From Lamellibrachia columna (taxonomy: Eukaryota > Annelida > Polychaeta > Sabellida > Siboglinidae): DNA of 64,000 nucleotides. The first letter of the stretch is position 1, and each line of letters begins with the position of its first letter. A model generated the notes under the pieces. The model worked only from the letters and a program-made list of their open reading frames with translations. It was not told the origin of the DNA and did no database searches. The position numbers and the translations under genes are program-made. The stretch spans positions 4,462,526 through 4,526,525 of the forward strand of contig OY759266.1 in assembly GCA_963662155.1 (NCBI GenBank). Direction: 5' to 3'. Below, piece by piece: positions 1 through 13,400 of the stretch.

Positions 1-1200
1 CAACATTTGCCATTTCTCAGACCATTTAACTAATTTCTCTAGATTGTTTTGTAAATGTTGTTTATCACCATCATTGTTAACCCTTCTAAGCACTTTTGTG
101 TCATCTGCCAATTTCAGTAAGTTGCTTGTTATATTATTGTCCAAGTCATTGATATGTATTAAGAATAATAAAGGTCCTAATACTGATCCTTGTGGTACCC
201 CACTCAAAGCTGATTTCCAGTTTGAAACCTCCCCATCTACTACAACACGCTGTCTCCTGTCAGTCAGCCATTGTTGTATCCAGTCAATTATGCCATCCCT
301 GATACCATGGGCTTTTAATTTAAGTAGAAATTTGTGATGTGGCACTTTGTCAAAAGCTTTCAGAAAATCCAAGTATAAAATATCTAGTGGTAATCCCTCG
401 TCTATCCACTTAGTGATTTCTTCCAAAAAACATAACATTTGTTAAGCATGACCTCGCTTTTAGGAATCCATGTTGAGATGGATTTAATAAATTTTATGCC
501 TAACAAGGAAGTCCACCATATGGTCTTTAATTAACCTTTCTAATACTTTACAAATCACTGATGTTAAACTCACTAGTCTGTAATTTTCAAACCCTTTTTA
601 AATAATGGTATGATGTTTGCTTCTTTCCATTCAATTGTCTTTCAATGACAACTCTTGCAAGTGGTATACTAATTTGTTCTACTGTTTCCATTAGTAGTTT
701 TGGAGGAATTCCATCCACTCCAGGTGATTTATTGCCCTTCATTGTCTTTATTTTCTTAGCTACCATTTCTGAAGTTACAATTAACTGCCCTAAATAGTCA
801 GATTTAGCTAAATCTAATATATTCTCTCCCCTGGATGGTTCTAGCACGTGTTGAGTACTGTGGTCTAGTGGTATAGGTATCCTGAATTAAAAGTAGACAC
901 TGTTGGTCCTCATCCCCTGTACTCTACAGATTTCCATTGTATGTGTCCGTGGTCCAAATATCCCATTATGATACATTCCCCTTTACTCACTTCCTTTATA
1001 GCATGTTGTATTTTTTTTAATCCACTTCGTTTATGCTTGGACTTCGGTAAACTAATCCAATAGTTAATGTTGAATTTTATGTTTGGACTTCGGTAAACTA
1101 ATCCAATAGTTAATGTTGAATTTCCTGTAACTGTGTTGAACCAAACAATAGTTGATTCTAGTTGTGCGGCCTGTTCCAAGGACTCTAACGTGATTAACGG
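1..1200 (-). mobile_element. LINE fragment, endonuclease then reverse transcriptase, 3' part beyond left edge
   Basis: On the minus strand 1179-910 shows endonuclease-like pieces (GLVYRSPN, CIIMGYLDHGHIQW). From 847 down to 1 there are reverse-transcriptase pieces: NKSPGVDGIPPKLL, a GVPQGSVLGPLLFLIYINDL block and an A-D-D-T catalytic box. Frames shift and the element is 5'-truncated near 1200. A CR1-like LINE is the likely clade. A 46-bp segment is duplicated at about 1035-1126. Confidence 0.85.
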
Positions 1201-1421
1201 ACTGTTTCAATAAAATATGTCTAAGCTGTTGTTGGATCTTTTGTTAATTAAAGTAACACTGTTAAGCATAAGTTTTTTTAATGTTGCTTCTAGTGAAGTA
1301 GCATGATATAGTATGTAGTTGTAGCACTTTATAGCTGGTAGCACGACAAAGATTTGGATTTTTTATGTATTTTGCATTGAAAGTGTTCTACAAATTTGAG
1401 CATTGTGTTGTATGGCTTCAG

Positions 1422-1493
1422 ATGAAAGATTCTGAGATATTCCGCTACAAGGAAGACAGCCCCGGAGACATGTATGTCCAACTCATCAGTCAG
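1422..1493 (+). CDS. ASH2L: ASH2L exon, linker before the SPRY domain
   Basis: The exon follows the acceptor gcttcag and ends at CAG|gtcagg. It encodes 24 residues ([20 protein letters not shown] then LISQ), phase 0 at both ends. It reads straight into [12 protein letters not shown] of the next exon, matching the vertebrate linker where a K-E-x-x-P-G-like stretch precedes DLSNIGP. Similarity is low, so it rests mainly on phase and position. The first ATG is internal to the protein, not a start. Confidence 0.75.
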
Positions 1494-4400
1494 GTCAGGG
1501 ATTGTTTTATACAGCTACTAGCCGAGTTGTACGGGAGAAACAGCAGCCGCTGAAAGAGCTTATCAGTCCTTGCACTGCCCAGTCAGTTTTGGTATAGCAA
1601 TGGCAATGATGAATAGAACTTATCAGTCCTTGCACTGCCCAGTCAGTTTTGGTATAGCAATGGCAATGATGAATAGAACTTATCAGTCCTTGCACTGCCC
1701 AGTCAGTTTTGGTATAGCAATGGCAATGATGAATAGAACTTATCAGTCCTTGCACTGCCCAGTCAGTTTTGGTATAGCAATGGCAATGATGAATAGAACT
1801 TATCAGTCCTTGCACTGCCCAGTCAGTTTTGGTATAGCAATGGCAATGATGAATAGAACTTTGTTCCCCACAGTCACATACCAGTGCCGGTTTCATGAAC
1901 TGTTCATACTGTGCGAAGGAATTTATGTGGATGTTTGACAAAGAGCATGTAATTTGGAACAATCATAAAAACATGCATTGCAGCGGGAACAATTGTACGT
2001 AACTACGAACTACAATTGTTCTGGGTTACATGATGTATTTCAAACGTCCACATAAGTTCCTTCGTAAGATCTCCACCTCCTGGGAATAAAAAAATATGTA
2101 TGAACCATACCCATGGACCCCCAAGCACACTAACAAAATGTAAGCCACATGTAAATGAAAATGGTGAAGACGTAAGGGAACTGACAGAGTCACAAACTAC
2201 TTTATAGTATAGAAACAAGACTTTTTTAGTGTGCACTGGTGTCACATAAAGGATGAGTTTAACTAATTTATAGTATAGAAACAAGTGTGCACGGGTGCCA
2301 CATGCATGGATTGGTTTAACTACTTTATAGCATAGAAACAAGTGTGCACGGGTGCCACATGCATGGATGGGTTTAACTACTTCATAGCATAGAAACAAGT
2401 GTACATGGGTGCCACATGCATGGATTGGTTTAACTACTTTATAGCATAGAAACAAGTGTGCACGGGTGCCACATGCATGGATGGGTTTAACTACTTCATA
2501 GCATAGAAACAAGTGTACATGGGTGCCACATGCATGGATGGGTTTAACTACTTTATAGCATAGAAACAAGTGTGCACGGGTGCCACATGCATGGATTGGT
2601 TTAACTACTTTATAGCATAGAAACAAGTGTGCACGGGTGCCACATGCATGGATGGGTTTAACTACTTTATAGCATAGAAACAAGTGTGCACGGGTGCCAC
2701 ATGTATGGATTGGTTTAACTACTTTATAGCATAGAAACAAGTGTGCACGGGTGCCACATGCATGGATGGGTTTAACTACTTCATAGCATAGAAACAAGTG
2801 TACATGGGTGCCACATGCATGGATGGGTTTAACTACTTCATAGCATAGAAACAAGTGTACATGGGTGCCACATGCATGGATTGGTTTAACTACTTTATAG
2901 CATAGAAACAAGTGTGCACGGGTGCCACATGCATGGATGGGTTTAACTATTTCATAGCATAGAAACAAGTGTACATGGGTGCCACATGCATGGATGGGTT
3001 TAACTACTTTATAGCATAGAAACAAGTGTGCACGGGTGCCACATGCATGGATGGGTTTAACTACTTCATAGCATAGAAACAAGTGTACATGGGTGCCACA
3101 TGCATGGATTGGTTTAACTACTTTATAGCATAGAAACAAGTGTGCACGGGTGCCACATACATGGATTGGTTTAACTACTTTATAGCATAGAAACAAGTGT
3201 GCACGGGTGCCACATGCATGGATGGGTTTAACTACTTCATAGCATAGAAACAAGTGTACATGGGTGCCACATGCATGGATGGGTTTAACTACTTTATAGT
3301 ATAGAAACAAGTGTGCACGGGTGCCACATGCATGGATTGGTTTTACTACTTTATAGCATAGAAACAAGTGTGCACGGGTGCCACATGCATGGATGGGTTT
3401 AACTACTTCATAGCATAGAAACAAGTGTACATGGGTGCCACATGCATGGATTGGTTTAACTACTTTATAGCATAGAAATAAGTGTGCATGGGTGCCACAT
3501 GCATGGATGGGTTTAACTACTTCATAGCATAGAAACAAGTGTACATGGGTGCCACATGCATGGATGGGTTTAACTACTTTATAGCATAGAAACAAGTGTG
3601 CACGGGTGCCACATGCATGGATTGGTTTAACTACTTTATAGCATAGAAACAAGTGTGCACGGGTGCCACATGCATGGATGGGTTTAACTACTTTATAGCA
3701 TAGAAACAAGTGTGCACGGGTGCCACATGCATGGATTGGTTTAACTACTTTATAGCATAGAAACAAGTGTGCACGGGTGCCACATGCATGGATGGGTTTA
3801 ACTACTTCATAGCATAGAAACAAGTGTACATGGGTGCCACATGCATGGATGGGTTTAACTACTTCATAGCATAGAAACAAGTGTACATGGGTGCCACATG
3901 CATGGATTGGTTTAACTACTTTATAGCATAGAAACAAGTGTGCACGGGTGCCACATGCATGGATGGGTTTAACTACTTCATAGCATAGAAACAAGTGTAC
4001 ATGGGTGCCACATGCATGGATGGGTTTAACTACTTTATAGCATAGAAACAAGTGTGCACGGGTGCCACATGCATGGATTGGTTTAACTACTTTATAGCAT
4101 AGAAACAAGTGTGCATGGGTGCCACATGCATGGATAGGTTTAACTACTTCATAGCATAGAAACAAGTGTACATGGGTGCCACATGCATGGATGGGTTTAA
4201 CTACTTTATAGCATAGAAACAAGTGTGCACGGGTGCCACATGCATGGATTGGTTTAACTACTTTATAGCATAGAAACAAGTGTGCACGGGTGCCACATGC
4301 ATGGATGGGTTTAACTACTTTATAGCATAGAAACAAGTGTGCATGGGTGCCACATGCATGGATGGGTTTAACTACTTTATAGTATAGAAACAAGTGTGCA

Positions 4401-7400
4401 CGGGTGCCACATGCATGGATTGGTTTAACTACTTTATAGCATAGAAACAAGTGTGCACGGGTGCCACATGCATGGATGGGTTTAACTACTTCATAGCATA
4501 GAAACAAGTGTACATGGGTGCCACATGCATGGATTGGTTTAACTACTTTATAGCATAGAAACAAGTGTGCACGGGTGCCACATGCATGGATTGGTTTAAC
4601 TACTTTATAGCATAGAAACAAGTGTGCATGGGTGCCACATGCATGGATAGGTTTAACTACTTCATAGCATAGAAACAAGTGTACATGGGTGCCACATGCA
4701 TGGATTAGTTTAACTACTTTATAGCATAGAAACAAGTGTGCACGGGTGCCACATGCATGGATGGGTTTAACTACTTCATAGCATAGAAACAAGTGTGCAC
4801 GGGTGCCACATGAAGGATGGGTTTAATGAGTGCCACTCAATCCTCTTTGCTCCCCCGGAGCATGGTCTTGAATGAGCCAGCTGAGGTCTTCAGCCATTCG
4901 AGGTCTTCCCAGCCAGCTTCATTTATTCTTCCACAGTTCTTCTCCAGGTGCCCAGTGGTCTGTCTTGTCCTTTTTCCACGTGATGGCCATTTCAAAGCAA
5001 TGCATGGAAGACTATTTCTGTTCATGCAGAGAACATTGCCACCTCCACCCTCTTTGCTTCACCTCGTTGACAATGTTGTTAAGATAACAAGGACTTATTA
5101 ATATTGGCAGTGAAGAAACATAGTCCTACAAAACCTATACATTTTTCAATGACCAGCAACTGAATTTACTTGACTGGTCATTGAACATTCTTCATTGGAA
5201 ACCTGTGGAATTTACCTTAATGAATTCATTAGGTTGGGAATTCGTCATGGAAGACCTGTGGAATTCACTAGATTGGTCACTGCGTATTGTTCATGGGAAG
5301 CCTGCAGGCCTTTAGTCATGTGTTGTTGCAGCCATTATTTAATGGTTGTAGGATCTAAAAAAGATTGGGCCTAACTACGAGAACCTCCTGAAGTTGAGTG
5401 GAGCTACTGGCAAGTTCAGTGAGAGCAAATCGTCCTGCGGCTCTGACAGTGAGTGTCATACCAGCGCCACCACAGGCCTCAGTGGCAATAGAATATGCCC
5501 TGCTAATATATATGTTATGATTTATTTATTTTATGTTTATAATTTAATCAGTATATTCTTAATAATTGAAAAACATTGCAATTTTCTCGAAACAGGAATT
5601 CAAATGAGGTTTTAAAAACTGGATGAATGCCTGTTCTCATATAGTATATTACAAAATTGCAATAAAATGTCAAACAATATGTCACGTTGCAGGTAAGACT
5701 CGAGGGACAAAGAGAAAGGCTGTCAGTGACGTGTCGGGTGGAGTCGGCAAACAAAAGAGAAGGTTTGTCTTTATAATAATAATAAAGTCAGTTCTTAATA
5801 TAGCACTTTTTAAGTAAATAATTACAAATCATAGTGCTTCACACCAAGTTAAGCTATTAATAAAAATAAATGTAGTCTAAATGTCTTAAATATTCAATAC
5901 AACTCAATAAATTAAATCAATAAACGATAATTAATTAATTAATTGTGCTTGTCTGTTCAGTGAAATGGCCGCAGCCTCCAAGCTGTCAGTGTTTGGCTAC
6001 CCCCTGGAGCACCCGTTCAACAAGGATGGCTACAGATACATCCTGGCCGAGCCCGACCCACATGCTCCCAACAGACAGGCGTTTGATGAGAGCATAGAGT
6101 GGGCAGGCAAGCCCATCCCTGGCTACCTCTATCGGGTCTTCCTCGGGAATGTGGTTCTACTTGCTCTGCATGACAGAGGTATATATCAAGCTAAGATGCA
6201 TGCAAAATTAAACACTGATTTGTAACAAAAAGTGGAGGTGGTAGTAGTGCAATAAATGCATAAATACAATATTTTTTGGAGTATTTTTATTTGATGAATT
6301 TTTATATTTGCACTTGCACTATCTGCATTTAAATAAATTTCAGACATGTTTTTTGTTGCAAATATATTTCAGATACTTTCCACAGGTTTTCGCTTTATAA
6401 TAAGCAAAGCAGTTAATACAGTTTAAACTTTCAATGCATTTCAAAAGATTTGATCTGTGCCATAGGGCTGAAGCTTGACAGTAAAGCTTTTTAAAGACAA
6501 AAATGTCAGCCATTGTTTATATAAGGTCTTGTTGCACACACGGCACAACTAATTTCAGATGTTGTGTTTTGTTTAGCTCCCCAGTTGAAGATCAGTGATG
6601 ACCGAGTATCCGTTACAGGAGACAAGGGGTACTGCATGGTCCGAGCCACACACGGTAAGATTGACCACCTGGCAGGTAGATTGACCACCTTGCAGGTAGA
6701 TTGACCACCTGGCAGGTAGATTGACCACCTGGCAGGTAGATTGACCACCTGGCAGGTAGATTGACCACCTGGCAGGTAGATTGGAAGCAGAATAATTCTG
6801 TACAATACAGGGCTCTTATAAATAAGATTAGCAATTAGCAAAACTAGAGATTAACAGCATCAATATTGTTATCATTGCTTGAGTATTTGTGACTTTGTGT
6901 TGTGATCTAGGAGTGTTACGAGGGGCGTGGTACTATGAGGTGACCATCACAGATATGCCCCCGGAAAGCTGCACCAGACTAGGCTGGTCACAACAGACGG
7001 GTGAGTTGGCTGGCCACTGTCTTCCTCGGTGTCTCGGGTCAGACCTCTGTCACTCCATAATAATAAGAATACAATAAGTACTAATAGATTTATTTTATAC
7101 AGTGCAGTTTCCTTGAAAACTTAATGTGCTTTACAGAAAATGCACGAATAAAAAAATATACATATAAAAAAGAAGATACATATAAAACTGTTAAAACTAG
7201 TTACATATAAAACTGTGTTAAAACTAGTTAAATTAATTAAAGATAAATTATTAAAATATACGTTATTAAAAATTTAAAGTAAAATGTAACTAGTGTTCTT
7301 TGTTGCCCCTTTTATAAAGGGGTAAGGCTAGTCCATATACTGCTGCACTACCCCAGCTCCCTTTCTACTTCCCCTCCACTTGTCATCCTCCTCCTTTCTT

Positions 7401-10400
7401 ACAACCCTCTTTGTGTAACTTTCTTACAACCCTCTTTGTGTAACTTTCTTACAACCCTCTTTGTGTAACTTTCTTACATCCCTCTTTGTGTAACTTTCTT
7501 ACAACCCTCTTTGTGTAACTTTCTTACATCCCTCTTTGTGTAACTTTCTTACATCCCTCTTTGTGTAACTTTCTTACATTCCTCTTTGTGTAACTTTCTT
7601 ACATCCCTCTTTGTGTAACTTTCTTACATCCCTCTTTGTGTAACTTTCTTACATCCCTCTTTGTGTAACTTTCTTACAACCCTCTTTGTGTAACTTTCTT
7701 ACATCCCTCTTTGTGTAACTTTCTTACATCCCTCTTTGTGTAACTTTCTTACATTCCTCTTTGTGTAACTTTCTTACATCCCTCTTTGTGTAACTTTCTT
7801 ACATCCCTCTTTGTATAACTTTCTTACATCCCTCTTTGTGTAACTTTCTTACAACCCTCTTTGTGTAACTTTCTTACATCCCTCTTTGTGTAACTTTCTT
7901 ACATCCCTCTTTGTGTAACTTTCTTACATCCCTCTTTGTGTAACTTTCTTACATCCCTCTTTGTGTAACTTTCTTACATCCCTCTTTGTGTAACTTTCTT
8001 ACATCCCTCTTTGTGTAACTTTCTTACATCCCTCTTTGTGTAACTTTCTTACATCCCTCTTTGTGTAACTTTCTTACATCCCTCTTTGTGTAACTTTCTT
8101 ACATCCCTCTTTGTGTAACTTTCTTACAACCCTCTTTGTGTAACTTTCTTACATCCCTCTTTGTGTAACTTTCTTACATCCCTCTTTGTGTAACTTTCTT
8201 ACATCCCTCTTTGTGTAACTTTCTTACATCCCTCTTTGTGTAACTTTCTTACATCCCTCTTTGTGTAACTTTCTTACATCCCTCTTTGTGTAACTTTCTT
8301 ACATCCCTCTGTGTAACTTGGTACAGCTAAGAACAATCGTTTTACCATAGATGTTATTAGTAAGTTAAAAGGACCCTTGGCAATAATAAAATTATGACGT
8401 AATTCTTGAGCGAAATTTTTATTTTATAAAGTCTGTTGTTCAGTTATGTGCCATCAGTAGTGTTATTTTCCATGTGAATATAATTGATTGCAAGGATTGA
8501 ACATTTTATTGTACAATAGCAATTTGTTAAGGAAAATGTTTCCTGTTGTTAAACGTGTAAATAATGTTATGATATATCAAATATCAATTATTTAATGTTG
8601 TCACATTTAGTGATTACAATCTTTAACTTGTTTGCAAGATGCCTTCCATACAGAGACATCCACAGGAGAGGTCATATTCCAACAACATCACAGATACTTG
8701 CAGTATATCAACTACATCTTGTCACAAAGTTTGATTGACCCATGTTTCTTTGATGTGTCAGGTAATCTGCAGGCACCGTGTGGCTACGACAGGTTCAGTT
8801 ACTCATGGAGGGCAAAGAAGGGCACAGTGTTTCACGAGAGTCTGGGCAAACACTTCAGTAAGGGCTACGGCAAGGGCGATGTCCTCGGCTTCTTCATCCA
8901 GCTGCCACATCCAGACGAACCAAATAAACTGCTGCCGTATTCTCATAAGAGCATGGTAGGTGTTGATTCAAGTCATGGGTGGCTCACCTCGGACAGGTTA
9001 CTGATCATCTGAAGACTTATTTTTGACCCTGCTTTGACCTTTGCTACCTAGCATATTCATCCATCTGTCGACAATTTTAACATTGTACACTGATTTAGAG
9101 ATTGCCTGACCCTTTTTCATTGATGCGCCTCTGAGCCTCAGTTTCCGAGGTTTTAAACACAATCAAAGTTTTTACATTGTTGTTGGTAACTGGCCTGAAT
9201 GTCTTACTTGTGGTGCTCAATTGAAACCATATAATAACTCGGATAGGAGCTTTGCCCCCAACTTTCATGTTCAAACTATTAAAGTAATTAATGTAAACCT
9301 TCTGTTTATTTCACAACTGAGTTAATACACTGTTTGTTCTACAGTGTTCATTATGGGATGCACTTTTGCGTTAATCGCACATCTTTCTGTTCACTGACAC
9401 TATTTTCGTAATGTGCCAGCATCAATATGGAACAGCTCTGACAATACTGGTGCAATTTGTATAATGCAAATGGACCAATATAAATACGGTGTAAAAATTT
9501 GCCATTTTATTAAGTCTACAACTAAGTCTGCAACACTAAGTAATGAACATTGCTATTATTATTATGGCCAGGCCAAAAATGTAATATCTAAAGTTGTTGA
9601 ACAATTCTCTGCACTAGAATGTAGTACTGAGTACAGTACTTACAAATGTAGTCATTTGTAGCAGATAATTTGTTTCCCAAGAAATTCAGTGCAATATATT
9701 TCTATTAACGAGAATCCAGACGATAATTAGCTAAACATTAGTTTATATTCTAACATTAAAGCAGCTTGATTAGGTCATTTGTGTAAGTCATTCAGCAGTG
9801 ACTTTATTTATGACAGTGGACTGATGATAATGTGATGTCATTTACACAACAAAAATGACAACATAACAATATGTTTATTTTATACTCACAGTCAATGGCT
9901 CTAGTTATATAAAACATTCACATTAAATACAGAACATCAATCAACTGTGTTCATACAATGTACAGCTGAATATACATCACATATGCGATTTTATGAAAAT
10001 TTGATAGTGCCTTTGTTGAAGAAAAGCTTATTCATTGCTGTATTGTGCGAATAATATATTGTAAGCAAACAGTAGCTGGTGCATCAGAAACTCTTCTACA
10101 GACACAGTATCTTTCCTAGTGCCTCGTGATTCTTGTCAAACATAGTGCTTTCATATTTAGCAGCTTTTGCAATGCAAACAAACCTAATGCATCTATATTA
10201 TACAAAACCATGATTGACACATGCTAGTTATATATTATCATGAACGTAATGCAGTTCACAAAATATACTCTTTTACCTTGTACTTTGTAACATTACTGGC
10301 TGCACATACTTACATCAACAACATACCCAATACCCTCCACAGTAAAGGTGATCTTTTACCTTGTACTTTGTAACATTACTGGCTGCACATACATACAGTG

Positions 10401-13400
10401 TATATGACATCAACAACATACCCAACACAACCAATACCCTCTACAGTAAAGGTGATCTTTTACCTTGTACTTTGTAACAGTACTGGCTGCACATACATAC
10501 AGTGTATATGACATCAACAACATACCCAACACAACCAATACCCTCTACAGTAAAGGTGATCTTTTACCTTGTACTTTGTAACAGTACTGGCTGCACATAC
10601 ATACAGTGTATATGACATCAACAACATACCCAACACAACCAATACCCTCTACAGTAAAGGTGATCTTTAAAATATACTTTGTTAATCGTACGCTACCAAT
10701 AAGGCACCTTGCAGTATTCAACTATGTACATACACGTCAAGTTGCACAGTTTCCTCACACCCAACTTGTATATTTATTTAACACCAGAATGTTATGTTGA
10801 GAGAAAACGTGAAATGTGTCAACATGAAGGTTGAAGGTCATCCATGGACTTAGAACTTGTGGAGGTCGAGATTGGGGTCAGAGGTTGAGATTGGGGTCAT
10901 TGGCGGCACAGATTGCAGATTTTAAATCGCCTCATGTGCTCACTAGGTGGCATGACTCATCATTAATACAACAGAGTATTTGGCACTTAATTTATGAACA
11001 ATATACATTGAATTAACATCAATCAATATGTCACAAATATTGCAACTTTTGCTGACATTCTTCTAACATATACATCAATCAACATATAAATAACATCATA
11101 CCAGTAAAAATAATTATGCACTTAGGTGTTTTTTGTGGACATGTGTTTCCATTGTTCCCGCAGTAACAGTTTGACACAAAATGACAGTGTCCCAATTGTC
11201 TTGTTAGATGTGCACAAGTCCTTAATGGGTGAATACATCCTGAAGCGTTCAACATATTCAGCTCCGACGTTTTCAGCCAACATTTGAAATATCTGCTCAC
11301 AGCTAATGCTGATTCTCCAACAGCGTGTACATGTTGTGAGTTTTGCATAGTGACATATGTTCGAGAACACATCAATGGCTTCAGTGCTCATCATAAAGTT
11401 TTAACATTGATATAGCCATCTTTAAAATAACAAATTGTTGCGTCATAGTTTCAACCTTGTGACTAACACATGGTAATATTACACCCTGTTCTTGATATGA
11501 GGTATACTCCAATCACAGGACACTCCAGATGTCTCACATTGTCCAGAGTAGTATCAGCTAAAGACAAGAGAATCGTGTCTCCCATGTCGTAGTCACTTTT
11601 CTGTATCACAGATGTTTCCGGTAGTAAGATCTCAATGTGAACACTTAGATAAGCTGCCAGAAGCTCTGGGCTGCTCCTTGTGTGATGTATGATGAAGGAC
11701 AAAGACACCACTCTAGCACATCCTCCACATTGTATACCATGGATATTGGGCACCTTGTGGCCGTAGGTGAATATGCTTGGGATCTTGGAGCAGATTGGAG
11801 CACCACAGTGTAGGGCTCACCGACATGTAGATATGTCCCCATGCTCACTATTTCAGTTTCCATCTATGGGCAAACAGTACTGGGCAGATCATACTCATTG
11901 GTACGCTGCTGATCTAAGGGAGTAAACCCTAACAGACAATCAAGAGTTGAGTTCTGAAGGTGGTATGATGTCAACCTTATCATCTTTCTGGCGTCTCCTG
12001 CAGCCGAGCTGGAGTATTGTTCTGCATTCCTTGGGACTGCACCAGTGAGGCGAGAGGAGGGTCCTGATGACTGGACAACCAAGGATCTCCACCCACCACT
12101 TTGCCCTGGCTTGCCGTCTGGTGACGACCGTAGCTTCAGTGGTGCAAACCAATGTCTTGCGTAACAGAAGGATGGTGATGATGAAGGCACTGGGTGGTTC
12201 AACCATGGTTCTTTCAGGGTCGTCTTTACACGAGTGTTGGTTCTTTATCGACTGTGAACTTCACAATGGAGTTTTGTCGTACTGTCTGAGAACAAAGTAG
12301 TGTGGTTATGTCCTAAGAGAACATAAGTAACAGATTCTGTCAAAATGGCTTGTAAAAGAATGTTTATATGTGAGAGAAAGTGATGTTAAGCCTACTACAG
12401 CAGAAGTGCAGTGATCATTTCTCAGGAGAAACTAATCCCTAGTTTACCAAAATTATTAAAAACTAGTAGAGCATCCCTGTACTACTGGAACATCGCAGTG
12501 GTGCTACAGCGTACCTAGAGAAATTACATATCCTGGTCAGAAAAAATCTTTATTTTCACTAGTAATTTATTTTCCCATAAGAACACAACACTGCTGTTTT
12601 CATAAGTTTCTAGCATCAACTTTGCTGCACGGGGAAGTGAACTGAACAACCAGCATCCAACTACACCCATTGTCTAGTCACAACTGACAGCTGCCAATAT
12701 CCCATATCATGAACCAATATTCTTATATCATAACTAATTCACTTTAACAAGCTCCCCTGTCTATGGCCCTTGTAGCTTAATGGGAAAGTACAGCAGTTTT
12801 CATTGGTTAACTCATGTAATTAAAATGCCTAAATTGTCTTAATTTTTTTATCTCAAAGTAAATCTAAATTAATAACGTTATACTTTGTGTTTTAATCTTT
12901 ATTATTGTAGTACATTTAACATTGGAAATTGTGTACAACAGGAATTTCACAGACCAATAAATCCTCATTACCAACAGATGATTTGATCTTAAGAGGTGAA
13001 AGATCAATATAGTAACATGTGTTGTATGGATATAATTTTTAATCAAGCGAGATGCTATAAATAATAATAAATTAAGTGTTGCAATGTCCCATTTATTCAG
13101 TTCAAAATTCCCTTTAAATGTGGGTCTATAATCAATAGCTGCACCATGAAGCACTATGTCGACTACATCTGGTGATAGACTGACATCTGCTGCTCCGAGA
13201 CAGATAAATGTCTACATTCCTAACAAGTCTTACCTGGACACCGTTCCTGACATACTGATGGCCACAGCTGTAGAAGCTGCTAGATTTCCGTCTCACTGAA
13301 AGTAGAGAGTTTATAAATGCTTGAAGTTGGACATTGTCCTATGAAGTATACTAATTGTTAACACAATCAATTCTGGACAATATTGTTGATACGGACACAC

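Noticed and set aside
1365..1553. 62-codon frame read as a whole gene
   Set aside because: Only 1422-1493 fits between splice sites and matches the Ash2L linker; the rest is intron.
2003..4792. 929-codon minus-strand open frame
   Set aside because: It is a 57-bp tandem array with a period divisible by three; no start context, domain or splice evidence. Lack of stops follows from the unit.
11864..12206. 112- and 88-codon minus frames as the true C-terminus of the nested gene
   Set aside because: From the fixed donor phase at 13234 the last exon stops at 12226; the other two frames of that exon also stop before reaching these.
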